64,000 nt of DNA, from positions 49,292 to 113,291 of the forward strand of contig BIFV01000003.1 in NCBI GenBank assembly GCA_003990955.1, read 5' to 3'. The position numbers and the translations under genes are program-made. Numbering within the stretch: position 1 is the stretch's first letter; each line of letters opens with the position of its first letter. The stretch comes from Sporomusaceae bacterium FL31 (GTDB lineage Bacteria > Bacillota > Negativicutes > DSM-1736 > Dendrosporobacteraceae). This document shows positions 19,725 through 29,119 of this stretch, in pieces. The notes below the pieces were generated by a model. The model did not search any database, was not told where the DNA came from, and saw nothing but the letters and a program-made list of their open reading frames with translations.

Positions 19725-20297
19725 ATGTTCACGAGGAACAAGCGTTTATTTGTTAGTATATGCTTAATGTTTTTGTTGTTGAGTGCGTTTTCGCTGCACG
19801 TTACTGCGCAAGAACCACAAGGTGAATATCTCAAGTATCAGGAACCGCAGGCACCGACGGGAAGCTCATCGTGGGTGTCTACGCTAGCCTATATTTTATC
19901 TTTACTTGTAACTTTTGCAGTTGTGATTGGTCTTGCCTTTTTTACTTCGCGTTTTTTAGGGCAAAAGTTCGGTCATTTATCTGTTAGCAATAGCAATAAA
20001 GTTATTATAACGTTACCACTTGGTAATAACCGTGCCGTTTATGTTGTCGAAGTTGCTGGAAAGTATTTAGTTCTTGGTGTTACTGATCATAGTGTTACAT
20101 TACTTCAAGAAATTGTGGATGCAGCTGAAATTGAAAAAATGCAAGTGCAAGGAAACTTTAGTCCTGAACAAGATCAGTTTAAAAATATTTTCCAAAAACA
20201 TCTTGCTTCCTTACAGCAAATTTCGCAAAGCGTACCATTCCGATTTGATAAAAACAACAGCAATCAGCAAGATAATGGTCATGATGAGAAGAGGTAA
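19725..20297 (+). CDS. fliO: FliO (FliZ-like), flagellar export apparatus accessory protein
   Basis: Helps assemble FliP in the export gate. The N-terminal segment KRLFVSICLMFLLLSAFSLHVTAQ looks like a signal peptide. A membrane helix, STLAYILSLLVTFAVVIGLAFF, spans ~45-66, then FTSRFLGQKFGHLSVSNSNKVIITLPLGNNRAVYVVEVAGKYLVLGVTDHSVTLLQEI is the FliO domain. Sequence is poorly conserved, so the call leans on position and architecture. TTG 19713 overlapping cheY is an alternative start; neither has a strong ribosome site. Confidence 0.88.
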   Translation: MFTRNKRLFVSICLMFLLLSAFSLHVTAQEPQGEYLKYQEPQAPTGSSSWVSTLAYILSLLVTFAVVIGLAFFTSRFLGQKFGHLSVSNSNKVIITLPLGNNRAVYVVEVAGKYLVLGVTDHSVTLLQEIVDAAEIEKMQVQGNFSPEQDQFKNIFQKHLASLQQISQSVPFRFDKNNSNQQDNGHDEKR

Positions 20298-20301
20298 GAT
20301 A

Positions 20302-21066
20302 GTGTATAAACAACGATATGTTGTTGCAATTATTGCGGCATTGCTTGTGCTTTTTTATTCTCCAGCAACATTATTTGCGGCTCCACTCATACCTATTCCA
20401 AGTGTTAACGTTGGAGTTGAATCTGCCAATAATCCCAAAGATGTTGCTTTGAGTTTACAGATATTATTGACGCTGACAATATTGTCACTAGCTCCTTCAA
20501 TTTTAATTATGATGACATCTTTCGTTCGAATCATTGTCGTTCTATCATTTTTGCGAAGTGCATTGGCCACTCAGCAAATGCCGCCAAACCAGGTTCTAAT
20601 AGGGTTAGCATTATTTCTGACTTTTTTTACAATGTCTCCTTATTTAGACCAAGCAAACAAAAATGGGCTCCAGCCATATCTGAATGGAGTCATTACTCAA
20701 GAAGCGGCAATTGATGAAAGCTTAAAGCCAATGCGTGAATTTATGTTCAAGCAGACCCGAGAAAATGATCTAGCGTTATTTGTGAATTTGTCAGAGGTAC
20801 AACGTCCCAACTCACCTGAGGATGTTCCTACAACCACCTTAATTCCTGCTTTTGTTATCAGTGAATTAAAGACAGCTTTTCAGATTGGATTTATGATTTA
20901 TATCCCTTTTATCGTTATTGATATGGTTGTTGCAAGTACACTTATGTCAATGGGAATGATGATGGTGCCACCAGTTATGATTTCATTACCGTTTAAAATC
21001 CTATTATTTATTCTTGTAGATGGATGGCACTTAATAATTAAATCATTGATCAATAGTTTTAATTGA
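20302..21066 (+). CDS. fliP: FliP, flagellar type III export gate protein
   Basis: Core subunit of the export channel. A cleavable-type signal (YVVAIIAALLVLFYSPATLFA) is followed by the family blocks LSLAPSILIMMTSFVRIIVVLSFLRSALATQQMPPNQVLIGLALFLTFF and ELKTAFQIGFMIYIPFIVIDMVVASTLMSMGMMMVPPVMISLPFKILLFILVDGW. The open frame extends upstream into fliO, but GTG 20302, eight bases after AGAGG, gives the normal size of 254 residues. Confidence 0.96.
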   Translation: MYKQRYVVAIIAALLVLFYSPATLFAAPLIPIPSVNVGVESANNPKDVALSLQILLTLTILSLAPSILIMMTSFVRIIVVLSFLRSALATQQMPPNQVLIGLALFLTFFTMSPYLDQANKNGLQPYLNGVITQEAAIDESLKPMREFMFKQTRENDLALFVNLSEVQRPNSPEDVPTTTLIPAFVISELKTAFQIGFMIYIPFIVIDMVVASTLMSMGMMMVPPVMISLPFKILLFILVDGWHLIIKSLINSFN

Positions 21067-21077
21067 GGAGGACAACC

Positions 21078-21347
21078 ATGTCAGGTGATTTTGCAGTTCA
21101 AATGGGGCGAGATGCTTTGACTATGGTCATGCTGGTTGCAGCACCCATGTTAGGTTTAGGTCTTATCGTAGGTCTTTTAGTCAGTGTATTTCAAGCTACC
21201 ACCCAAATTCAAGAGCAAACCCTTGCTTTTATCCCCAAAATAATAGCCGTGTTTGTTGCTATCCTAATATTTGGACCATGGATGCTTAGTTTGTTGGTTG
21301 ACTATACGCGTGGTATTTTTGTTAGTCTGCCACAAATGATTAGATAG
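21078..21347 (+). CDS. fliQ: FliQ, flagellar type III export gate protein
   Basis: Small two-helix gate subunit. VQMGRDALTMVMLVAAPMLGLGLIVGLLVSVFQATTQIQEQTLAFIPKIIAVFVAILIFGPWML is characteristic throughout. It has 89 residues. ATG 21078 follows GAGGAGG. Ordered fliP-fliQ-fliR. Confidence 0.96.
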   Translation: MSGDFAVQMGRDALTMVMLVAAPMLGLGLIVGLLVSVFQATTQIQEQTLAFIPKIIAVFVAILIFGPWMLSLLVDYTRGIFVSLPQMIR

Positions 21348-21362
21348 GCAGGGTGGTGCGTT

Positions 21363-22142
21363 TTGGATTTATTTTCTGCAATACAAACATCATTAGGGTT
21401 TTTTTTACTTATTTTTGTCAGGATTAGTGGTATTTTTATTCTCACACCCATCTTTGGCAGCCGTAATGTTCCTGTCTATATCAAGTCGGGATTAGCTTTA
21501 ATAATTTCCATAATATTATTTCCCCTGATTTTTCAGTCTAATGTGAATTTGCCAGATCATGTTTTTCTATATGTGATTATGTTAGTTGGGGAATTAATTG
21601 TTGGCTGGATTATTGGTTTTGCTAGTTCTCTGGTTTTTTCCGCGGTTCATATGGCAGGACAGCTCTTAGATACACAAGTCGGTTTTGGCATTGTAAATAT
21701 TTTGGATCCACAATCAGGTCAACAGGTTCCCCTAATTGGAAATTTCAAATACATACTGGCTCTTCTTGTATTCTTGGTGACAAATAGTCATCATTTGTTA
21801 TTAGCAGCCTTGTTTAGCAGTTTTAAAATCATTCCGGTTTCAGGTGTGGTCTTCAATTCGAGTGTTACTGAAATTATTGTAGATATGGTGTGGGGGATTT
21901 TTTCAATTGCACTGAAAATTAGCCTGCCTGTTTTAATTGCAATCGTTCTTACAGATGTAGCATTAGGAATACTGGCTCGTACTATGCCGCAAATGAATAT
22001 CTTTGTAGTCGGTGTGCCGGGCAAAATTATTGTCGGCATTTTTGTTCTATCACTAGCGTTACCTTTTTATATTCTTTTTTTGGAGGTGGCGTTTAATGGC
22101 ATGTATCATGATATTTACCGAATCTTGGCCAATCTTAAATAA
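21363..22142 (+). CDS. fliR: FliR, flagellar type III export gate protein
   Basis: Multi-pass gate subunit with six or so membrane helices across 259 residues. Recognisable blocks are FVRISGIFILTPIFGSRNVPVYIKSGLALIIS, GFASSLVFSAVHMAGQLLDTQVGFGIVNILDPQSGQQVPLIGNF and the C-terminal ARTMPQMNIFVVGVPGKIIVGIFVLSLALP. The start is TTG 21363 after a GCAGGGTGG site. It lies between fliQ and flhB. Confidence 0.95.
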   Translation: MDLFSAIQTSLGFFLLIFVRISGIFILTPIFGSRNVPVYIKSGLALIISIILFPLIFQSNVNLPDHVFLYVIMLVGELIVGWIIGFASSLVFSAVHMAGQLLDTQVGFGIVNILDPQSGQQVPLIGNFKYILALLVFLVTNSHHLLLAALFSSFKIIPVSGVVFNSSVTEIIVDMVWGIFSIALKISLPVLIAIVLTDVALGILARTMPQMNIFVVGVPGKIIVGIFVLSLALPFYILFLEVAFNGMYHDIYRILANLK

Positions 22143-22167
22143 GCTTACATTAGTTAAAAGCTGTAAA

Positions 22168-23244
22168 ATGAGAACTTTCGATTTGCAGCTATTTAATGGT
22201 GAGAAAACTGAAGATGCTACCCCAAAAAGGAAAGAGGAAGCGCGGAAAAAAGGACAAGTAGCAAAAAGTGTAGAAATAAATTCTGCTTTTGTTATATTAG
22301 CTGCTTTTTTGTCGCTGAAAGTTATTGGGGTGTATATTTACGATGAGCTTGCTAGCTATATGCGATTTATTTATGTTAGCTTTTCTAATACTGATTTTAC
22401 TATTAATTTTGTACAAAAAATATTTTTTGATTTTGGCATTGTTTTTCTGAAAACATCGTTACCCATTATGTTTGCTATTTTAATTACATCGATTTTAATC
22501 AATTTTTTTCAAGTTGGCTTTAATTTTTCCTTTGAGCCCTTAATGCCACAGCTGGACCGGCTCAATCCTTTATCTGGATTTAAGAGAATATTTTCAAAAA
22601 GATCTCTTGTTGAGCTTCTTAAGTCGATTTTTAAGATCATGATCGTTGGTTATTTTATTTATAATTTTATTATTGCAGAAACTGAACAATTGCCTAAATT
22701 GATAGGAGCAGAGCTGTTTGATTCTCTGAAAATGACAGCTGCTTTGATCTTAGATTTGGTTTTTCAAATTAGTGGTGTAATGCTGGTATTGGCGGCATTA
22801 GATTTTTTTTACCAACATTGGGAACATAATCAGAGCCTTAAAATGAGTAAGCAAGAACTGAAGGAAGAATACAAACAAACTGAAGGAAATCCGCAAATTA
22901 AAGGTAAAATTAAAGAACGCCAGCGGGCAATGGCTATGCGACGGATGATGCAAGAAGTGCCCAAGGCTGATGTTGTTGTTACGAATCCTACCCATTTTGC
23001 GGTAGCGCTTAAGTATGATAACACCATGGCCGCTCCAATGATTGTCGCTAAAGGTCAGGATATTATGGCGATGCGGATTAAAGATATAGCGAAAGAGCAC
23101 CGTGTGACCATTGTGGAGAATAAGCCGTTAGCGCGAGCTCTATATGGAAGTACTGAGGTTGGTGACATCGTTCCTCAAGAACTCTATAAATCAGTTGCTG
23201 AAGTACTAGCTTATGTTTATAGGCTGAAAAAGAAACTTTCTTGA
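22168..23244 (+). CDS. flhB: FlhB, export gate and substrate-specificity switch
   Basis: Four membrane helices plus a cytoplasmic domain that self-cleaves at NPTH (Asn273-His276) to switch export from rod/hook to filament proteins. The N-terminal FDLQLFNGEKTEDATPKRKEEARKKGQVAKSVEINSA is typical. ATG 22168 gives this family start and a 358-residue protein; the frame is open further upstream into fliR, but those residues do not match. The ribosome site is weak (AAAAG). Confidence 0.95.
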   Translation: MRTFDLQLFNGEKTEDATPKRKEEARKKGQVAKSVEINSAFVILAAFLSLKVIGVYIYDELASYMRFIYVSFSNTDFTINFVQKIFFDFGIVFLKTSLPIMFAILITSILINFFQVGFNFSFEPLMPQLDRLNPLSGFKRIFSKRSLVELLKSIFKIMIVGYFIYNFIIAETEQLPKLIGAELFDSLKMTAALILDLVFQISGVMLVLAALDFFYQHWEHNQSLKMSKQELKEEYKQTEGNPQIKGKIKERQRAMAMRRMMQEVPKADVVVTNPTHFAVALKYDNTMAAPMIVAKGQDIMAMRIKDIAKEHRVTIVENKPLARALYGSTEVGDIVPQELYKSVAEVLAYVYRLKKKLS

Positions 23245-23292
23245 TGAAATCTCAAGTTAGTATTGTTTATTCTAGACAAGGAGCGAATAATT

Positions 23293-25356
23293 TTGGCTAC
23301 ACAAGCAACGCCATTTGGCGCATTAAAAAAATACAGTGATATTCTTGTAGCTCTAGCAATAATTACAATCGTTGTTATGATGATTATTCCGCTTCCAGCA
23401 TTTTTGCTTGATTTGCTATTATCATTAAATATTACATTTGCATTAATTATTGTAATGGTCGCGATTTATAATATAGAACCGTTACAGTTTTCGATATTTC
23501 CGTCTTTATTGCTTATTACGACATTATTCCGTCTAGCTCTTAATGTTTCTTCGACAAGATTAATCCTGTTAGATGGTTATGCAGGAGAAGTCATTATGGC
23601 ATTTGGCAATTTTGTTGTTGGTGGTAATGCGGTAGTTGGTTTTATTGTGTTTGTTATCTTGATTATCATTCAGTTTATCGTTATTACCAAGGGTGCCGAG
23701 CGCGTAGCCGAAGTAGCGGCTCGCTTTACCCTTGATGCGATGCCAGGAAAACAAATGAGCATTGATGCTGATTTGAATTCTGGTGCAATTACCGATAATG
23801 AGGCAAGGCAGCGCCGCAAGAATATCCAACGGGAAGCGGATTTCTATGGAGCTATGGACGGTGCCAGTAAGTTCGTAAAAGGTGATGCTATTGCGGCAAT
23901 TATTATTATTATTATTAATATTGTCGGTGGTTTTTTTATCGGAATGGTACAACGCAATCTAGATGTTATGCATGCTTTGCAAAGTTACACATTGCTAACC
24001 GTAGGTGAGGGGTTAGTCAATCAGATTCCTGCATTATTAATTTCTACAGCGACTGGTATTGTGGTGACGAGAGCTGCTTCTGATTCTAATCTTGGGCAAG
24101 ATATTGCAAGTCAAATATTTACTAATCCAAGAGTCTTTTTTATAGCGTCAGGTGTGTTAGCGTTACTGGCCTTAGTTCCTGGATTACCTGGTATTCCATT
24201 TTTTACATTAAGTGCTATTTCAGCGGCAATTGGCTATAACTTATTTAAGACAGCGCAAAATGCAGTTCAATCAGAAATGTCTCAAATGGAAGAACAAGAA
24301 AAAGAAGAAGTTCGAAAACCAGAAAATATTGTCGCTTTGTTGCAAGTGGATCCAATGGAACTGGAAATAGGATATAGTTTGATTCCTTTAGTAGACGCCG
24401 GACAAGGTGGGGATTTACTTGATCGAATTGTTATGATTCGTCGTCAATGTGCCCTTGAAATGGGACTTATTGTACCAACCATTCGAATTCGCGACAATAT
24501 TCAATTGAAACCTAATTCATATATGATAAAACTAAAAGGAATAGAAATAGCGAAAGGCGAATTACTACTTGATCACTATTTAGCGATGAATTCAGGCACA
24601 ATCCTTGATGAAATAAACGGGATTGAAACTGTCGAACCAGCTTTTGGTTTACCCGCTTTATGGGTCCAAGATGCATCACGCGAGCAAGCGGAACTGGCAG
24701 GTTACACTGTAGTCGATCCGGTTTCAGTTTTAGCAACGCATTTAACCGAAGTCATAAAGGCGCATGCTGACGAAATTCTGGGACGACAAGAAACTCAAAA
24801 TCTTATCGAAAGTGTTAAGCAAAATAATCCTACGGTTGTTGAAGAACTTACACCTAATTTAATGTCTATTGGTGATATTCAAAAGGTACTTGCTGGCTTA
24901 TTGCGAGAACGCATTTCAATTAGAGATATGGTAACCATACTCGAAACGCTAGCAGACTTTGCGCAGCTAACAAAAGACACTGAAATATTGTGTGAATATG
25001 TGAGGCACGCTTTGGCACGCCAGATATCGCGTCAATACATACAAAATAATATTTTAACTTGTATCACAGTTGATCCGCAACTGGAAAGCTCAATATCCGC
25101 ATCTGTCCAACGTACCGAACATGGTTCTTATGTCGCTCTCGAACCTAATTTAATGCAAAGTATGATTAATAGTTTGAACAGTGAATTACCCAAATTAACA
25201 AATGTCGGATATCAGCCCATCGTGCTTACTAGTCCGGCAGTACGATTATATTTCCGTAAACTTACTGAACGAGTTGCACCAGGTTTAATTGTGCTATCTT
25301 ATGCCGAATTAGAGTCTAAGGTTGAGGTGCAGGCGTTAGGAATGGTGAAAGCATAA
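23293..25356 (+). CDS. flhA: FlhA, export gate/proton-driven flagellar export protein
   Basis: Nonameric export gate with ~8 N-terminal membrane helices (residues ~15-310) and a cytoplasmic C-terminal docking domain. The FHIPEP-family blocks are clear: PSLLLITTLFRLALNVSSTRLIL, RVAEVAARFTLDAMPGKQMSIDADLNSGAI and DGASKFVKGDAIAAI, then GEGLVNQIPALLISTATGIVVTR. AAGGAGCG upstream supports TTG 23293, giving 687 residues. Its stop overlaps the flhF start by one base. Confidence 0.97.
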   Translation: MATQATPFGALKKYSDILVALAIITIVVMMIIPLPAFLLDLLLSLNITFALIIVMVAIYNIEPLQFSIFPSLLLITTLFRLALNVSSTRLILLDGYAGEVIMAFGNFVVGGNAVVGFIVFVILIIIQFIVITKGAERVAEVAARFTLDAMPGKQMSIDADLNSGAITDNEARQRRKNIQREADFYGAMDGASKFVKGDAIAAIIIIIINIVGGFFIGMVQRNLDVMHALQSYTLLTVGEGLVNQIPALLISTATGIVVTRAASDSNLGQDIASQIFTNPRVFFIASGVLALLALVPGLPGIPFFTLSAISAAIGYNLFKTAQNAVQSEMSQMEEQEKEEVRKPENIVALLQVDPMELEIGYSLIPLVDAGQGGDLLDRIVMIRRQCALEMGLIVPTIRIRDNIQLKPNSYMIKLKGIEIAKGELLLDHYLAMNSGTILDEINGIETVEPAFGLPALWVQDASREQAELAGYTVVDPVSVLATHLTEVIKAHADEILGRQETQNLIESVKQNNPTVVEELTPNLMSIGDIQKVLAGLLRERISIRDMVTILETLADFAQLTKDTEILCEYVRHALARQISRQYIQNNILTCITVDPQLESSISASVQRTEHGSYVALEPNLMQSMINSLNSELPKLTNVGYQPIVLTSPAVRLYFRKLTERVAPGLIVLSYAELESKVEVQALGMVKA

Positions 25357-26465
25357 TGAAAGTTAAGGTATTTACAGCGCAAACTATGCAGGAGGCCATG
25401 GGGCAAGTTAAAAGTGAACTTGGCAGGGATGCCGTAATCCTGCATACTCGTCGTTTTAAAAAAGGTGGACTTTTGGGCTTCGGTGCTAAAGAGATGGTTG
25501 AAGTTATGGCTGCTATAGACTCAGTTCCTGTTGCGGCTAGTGTAGAAAAGAAAACCCTTTATCCGAGCCATTCCTTTGATAGCAAATATCAAAGTGATTA
25601 CAGTAATAAGACAAGTGAACTTCAGACTGAAATTGCAAGTATGCGAACCATGCTAGAGCAAGTATTATATAAAATCCCCAAAGGAGATAACAATAATGAC
25701 TTGCTCATTGATTTATTAATTAAAAATGACGTTGAGTTAAAAATCGCTGAAGATTTGCTTAAGAATATCCCAAATCAGGTGCGTGTTTCTTTAAACCAAC
25801 CTGAGGTAATTAGAGAACTTTTATTTGAGCGAATTGTCAACTGCTTTCAACGTGTGGAAGGCATTGATATACCAATTGTAGGCAGTAAAGCAGTGGCTTT
25901 TATTGGGCCGACTGGTGTTGGTAAGACAACAACAATTGCTAAGCTTGCTGCTCATTTTTCGATCAACAAAGGTTATAAAGTGGCTATGATTACTGCGGAT
26001 ACTTATCGGATTTCCGCAGTAGAACAATTAAAAACATACTCGGATATCATTGGTGTCCCAATTGAAATTGTGTATAGTCCAGATGAATTAAAAACTGCTC
26101 TGCAAAGGCATCAAGATAAACAATTAGTGCTAATTGATACTGCAGGAAGAAGTCCGCGAAATCATTATCAGCTAGCCGAATTGCAAGCTTTTTTAGAAAC
26201 TGCTCCACATATTGAAACCCATTTAGTATTAAGTGCAACAACTAAATATAAAGATGCATTGGATATTGTGAGGAAATTCTCTGTTTGTTCGCCCCATAGA
26301 TTTTTATTTACCAAGGTCGATGAGGCTAGCAATATAGGAACAATAATTAATCTGATTTATCAATTTCCAACAAGCATTTCTTATATAACAAACGGTCAGA
26401 ACGTACCCGACGACATTGAATTAGCAAATCCTCAAAAACTCGCAAATTTGATCTTGAGGGATTAA
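25356..26465 (+). CDS. flhF: FlhF, SRP-like GTPase controlling flagellar number and placement
   Basis: Third SRP GTPase; recruits early flagellar parts to the assembly site. The N-terminal basic/variable B domain is MKVKVFTAQTMQEAMGQVKSELGRDAVILHTRRFKKGG. The G domain starts with P-loop [17 protein letters not shown] (~184 onward), then ITADTYRISAVEQLKTYSDIIGVP, DTAGRSPRN and FTKVDEASNIGTI. 369 residues. It is coupled to flhA (1-base overlap) and followed 2 bases later by flhG, its usual ATPase partner. Confidence 0.96.
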   Translation: MKVKVFTAQTMQEAMGQVKSELGRDAVILHTRRFKKGGLLGFGAKEMVEVMAAIDSVPVAASVEKKTLYPSHSFDSKYQSDYSNKTSELQTEIASMRTMLEQVLYKIPKGDNNNDLLIDLLIKNDVELKIAEDLLKNIPNQVRVSLNQPEVIRELLFERIVNCFQRVEGIDIPIVGSKAVAFIGPTGVGKTTTIAKLAAHFSINKGYKVAMITADTYRISAVEQLKTYSDIIGVPIEIVYSPDELKTALQRHQDKQLVLIDTAGRSPRNHYQLAELQAFLETAPHIETHLVLSATTKYKDALDIVRKFSVCSPHRFLFTKVDEASNIGTIINLIYQFPTSISYITNGQNVPDDIELANPQKLANLILRD

Positions 26466-26467
26466 TT

Positions 26468-27355
26468 ATGCATGATCAGGCAGAAAAATTAAGGAAATTA
26501 GTGCAAAATGCGAAAGCCCCTAATCCTTTAGGCCTTACTCATGGCTCGGCAAAAGCACGTGTGATCGCTGTAACAAGTGGTAAAGGCGGTGTTGGCAAGA
26601 CTAACTTTACTGTTAATTTAGCGATTTCTTTAGCAAATGCAGGCCAAAAGGTATTGATTATTGATGCGGATTTAGGAACGGCAAATGTCGATGTTATCTT
26701 GGGGTGCAGTGCTCCTCATAATATAATGAGTTTACTTGAAGATGAGTTGTCAATTTACGAAGTTATTGCTGATGGACCACGAGGAATTAAATATTTATCG
26801 GGTGGTTCTGGGATCCATTACTTAGCAAACCTTACGAATTCCCAGCTTTATACGATTATAAATCAAATTTCGTTGTTTGACAGTTGGGCTGATATTATTC
26901 TAATTGACACTGGCGCAGGACTAAGCCGAAATGTACTTAACTTTGTTGTTGCAGCTGATGAAGTTATTATTATTACTACTCCTGAGCCTACAGCAATCAC
27001 TGATGCCTATGCAATGATGAAGGCCTATACAAATTATCAAGGCTCTGCTTCATTAAAGTTGGTTGTTAATAGAGTTATTGAAGACGATGAGGGCGAACTG
27101 GTCACAGAGAAGCTAACAAAAGCTGCGCTACGCTTCCTGGATTTATCGATTAGTGGGTTAGGGGTTATTTATGAGGATCGTAATCTTATTAAAGCTGTTA
27201 AAACTCAAACTCCAGTATTGCTATCGTTTCCTGAATCAGTCTCATCACGGTGCATCGAACAAATTGCGCAATGTTTGTTATATGGTCGGAGTGAAGCGTA
27301 TTCGCGAGGAATTAAGAGCTTTTTTACAAAGGTTTTTGAATTCTGGAAACAATAG
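26468..27355 (+). CDS. flhG: FlhG (YlxH/FleN), MinD-like ATPase
   Basis: Limits flagellar number and stimulates FlhF GTPase. The deviant Walker A SGKGGVGKTNFTVNLAISLA sits at about residues 37-56. Further motifs are IDADLGTANVDVILG, IILIDTGAGLSRNVLNFV and TTPEPTAITDAYAMMK. The N-terminal DQAEKLRKLVQ helix matches the FlhF-activating region known in FlhG. 295 residues. Confidence 0.95.
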   Translation: MHDQAEKLRKLVQNAKAPNPLGLTHGSAKARVIAVTSGKGGVGKTNFTVNLAISLANAGQKVLIIDADLGTANVDVILGCSAPHNIMSLLEDELSIYEVIADGPRGIKYLSGGSGIHYLANLTNSQLYTIINQISLFDSWADIILIDTGAGLSRNVLNFVVAADEVIIITTPEPTAITDAYAMMKAYTNYQGSASLKLVVNRVIEDDEGELVTEKLTKAALRFLDLSISGLGVIYEDRNLIKAVKTQTPVLLSFPESVSSRCIEQIAQCLLYGRSEAYSRGIKSFFTKVFEFWKQ

Positions 27356-27381
27356 GTATTTCTGTTGGCAGGAGGTACAAG

Positions 27382-28044
27382 GTGAGTCAATCTGAACCAA
27401 TAAACCTTGAACATATATTAAAAGTTAATCAACGATTAGAAATTATGCTAGCCTCTACACCTGGAGCAAAATTTACTAGCCGAATAGAGGAAGTTAATTC
27501 ACAAAATCTAGTAATTGCTATGCCGATGTCTAAGGGGCAGCCAATCTTACTTCATAGTGGTAGTAAGTTTTTCATTCGGCTAGTTCTTCATAATGCTGCA
27601 TATCAGCTTACTTGTGTCTTTATTGATAAACGGATACAGCCCATTCCGATCTGGATTGTATCATTGCCTCATGATATTAAAAGAATCCAACAGCGTGCTT
27701 TTGTACGCATTGATACAGCGTTACCAGTTCAATGGCAGGTTATCACGACGTTGGAGGACGTGCCAATCATTAAATCTGTTACAAAAGATATTAGTGGTGG
27801 TGGGGTTCGACTAATCAGTAAGCAGCCTATTCGTTTGGGAACCAAATTGAAGGTAACGATCGATTTTCCTGAGGTTGGTCCATTGGACATTCTTTGTGAA
27901 GTCGTTCGGGTCGAACAGCCCAAATCGGACTTGCCAATATTCTGGGTTGGTACGAAGTTCTTAGATTTAGCCGAGAGTACACGAAATAAAATCATTAAAT
28001 TTATTTTCAAAAAACAGTTGGAAGAGCGCCAAAAAGGGCTATAG
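27382..28044 (+). CDS. YcgR/MotI-type PilZ flagellar brake protein
   Basis: Cytoplasmic c-di-GMP receptor expected to slow the motor. The N-terminal PilZN/YcgR domain covers ~10-95 (LEIMLASTPGAKFTSRIEEVNSQNLVIAMPM). The C-terminal PilZ domain keeps both ligand motifs: RxxxR as RAFVR at about residue 104, and DxSxxG as DISGGG at ~137. 220 residues. GTG start after GGAGGTAC. Placement between flhG and cheB supports a motility role. Confidence 0.92.
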   Translation: MSQSEPINLEHILKVNQRLEIMLASTPGAKFTSRIEEVNSQNLVIAMPMSKGQPILLHSGSKFFIRLVLHNAAYQLTCVFIDKRIQPIPIWIVSLPHDIKRIQQRAFVRIDTALPVQWQVITTLEDVPIIKSVTKDISGGGVRLISKQPIRLGTKLKVTIDFPEVGPLDILCEVVRVEQPKSDLPIFWVGTKFLDLAESTRNKIIKFIFKKQLEERQKGL

Positions 28045-28063
28045 TTGAAATTGAGGTGGCGAT

Positions 28064-29104
28064 ATGATACGAATATTGATTGTTGATGATTCGGCATTTA
28101 TGAGAAAAATGCTTTCAGACCTATTTGCAGGCGAAAGTGATTTTACAGTCCTAGACACTGCTCGTAATGGACAAGATGCTATCGATAAGGTAAAGCGGCT
28201 AAAACCTGATTTAATTACAATGGATGTTGAAATGCCTATTATGGATGGGATTCAAGCATTAGAAACAATCATGCGAGAATTTCCAACTCCAGTAGTCATG
28301 GTTAGCAGTTTGACGCAAGCTGGAGCGGAAGCTACTATTCGGGCTTTGGCATTAGGAGCGGTAGATTTTGTAGCTAAGGTCTCAGGCCCAATTTCCAATA
28401 TTTCTGGAATAAGTGCAGAATTGATCATTAAATGCCGAGCTGCAGTTCGGGCGAATGTCACCAGGTTGGCATTGCCAACTGCTAAAAATGTTGTCTCAGC
28501 ACCTCTACCTGCAAAACAGTTAGTTTTGCAAAATGATAAAATTGTGGCAATTGGAACTTCAACTGGAGGCCCAAGAGCTCTGCAAGAGATTATTACGAAG
28601 TTACCAGGTAATTTACCTTGCGGTGTACTCATTGTCCAGCATATGCCGCCAGGTTTTACAAAATCCTTAGCAGATAGGTTGAATTCGATATCTTCTTTAA
28701 CTGTAAAAGAAGCTGAGAATAATGATATCATTCAGCCCGGAGTAGTTTTTATTGCTCCAGGTGATTATCATATGACAATTGAAACTAGTTCAAATAAAAA
28801 AGTTATTAAATTGAATCAAAGTCCGCCTTTGGGGGGGCATCGACCTGCAGTTGATCCGATGTTTGAGTCTGTAGCGAAAGTTTATGGAGAGAAAGTAGTT
28901 GGCGTAATTCTTACCGGAATGGGGCACGACGGTTCTAAGGGGATGCAAGTGATTAAGCAGCAACGTGGCTATAACATTGCCGAGGATCAATCAACTGCCG
29001 TTGTATTTGGAATGCCAAAGTCTGCAATTGAAATGGGTGTAATTGATAAAGTTGCTCCTATTAATGCAATAGCAGCTGAAATAATAAAATCAGTTACCAA
29101 ATAA
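28064..29104 (+). CDS. cheB: CheB, chemoreceptor methylesterase/response regulator
   Basis: Removes receptor methyl groups when phosphorylated by CheA. The receiver domain (1-120) has phosphoacceptor Asp54 in TMDVEMPIMDG. The esterase domain (~155-345) has the catalytic triad: Ser166 in GTSTGGPRAL, His in VQHMPPGFTKSLADRL, and Asp in LTGMGHDGSKGM. 346 residues, normal. CheR, the opposing methyltransferase, is not in this window. Confidence 0.96.
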   Translation: MIRILIVDDSAFMRKMLSDLFAGESDFTVLDTARNGQDAIDKVKRLKPDLITMDVEMPIMDGIQALETIMREFPTPVVMVSSLTQAGAEATIRALALGAVDFVAKVSGPISNISGISAELIIKCRAAVRANVTRLALPTAKNVVSAPLPAKQLVLQNDKIVAIGTSTGGPRALQEIITKLPGNLPCGVLIVQHMPPGFTKSLADRLNSISSLTVKEAENNDIIQPGVVFIAPGDYHMTIETSSNKKVIKLNQSPPLGGHRPAVDPMFESVAKVYGEKVVGVILTGMGHDGSKGMQVIKQQRGYNIAEDQSTAVVFGMPKSAIEMGVIDKVAPINAIAAEIIKSVTK

Positions 29105-29119
29105 TATGGGGGAATTATA

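Noticed and set aside
20074..20301. Upstream extension of fliP into fliO
   Set aside because: Residues do not match FliP; GTG 20302 with AGAGG gives the normal signal-peptide start.
22096..22167. Upstream extension of flhB into fliR
   Set aside because: Overlaps conserved FliR C terminus; family N terminus begins at ATG 22168.
23899..23930. Run of ATT repeats inside flhA
   Set aside because: It is a poly-isoleucine membrane helix in FlhA, not a microsatellite of interest.
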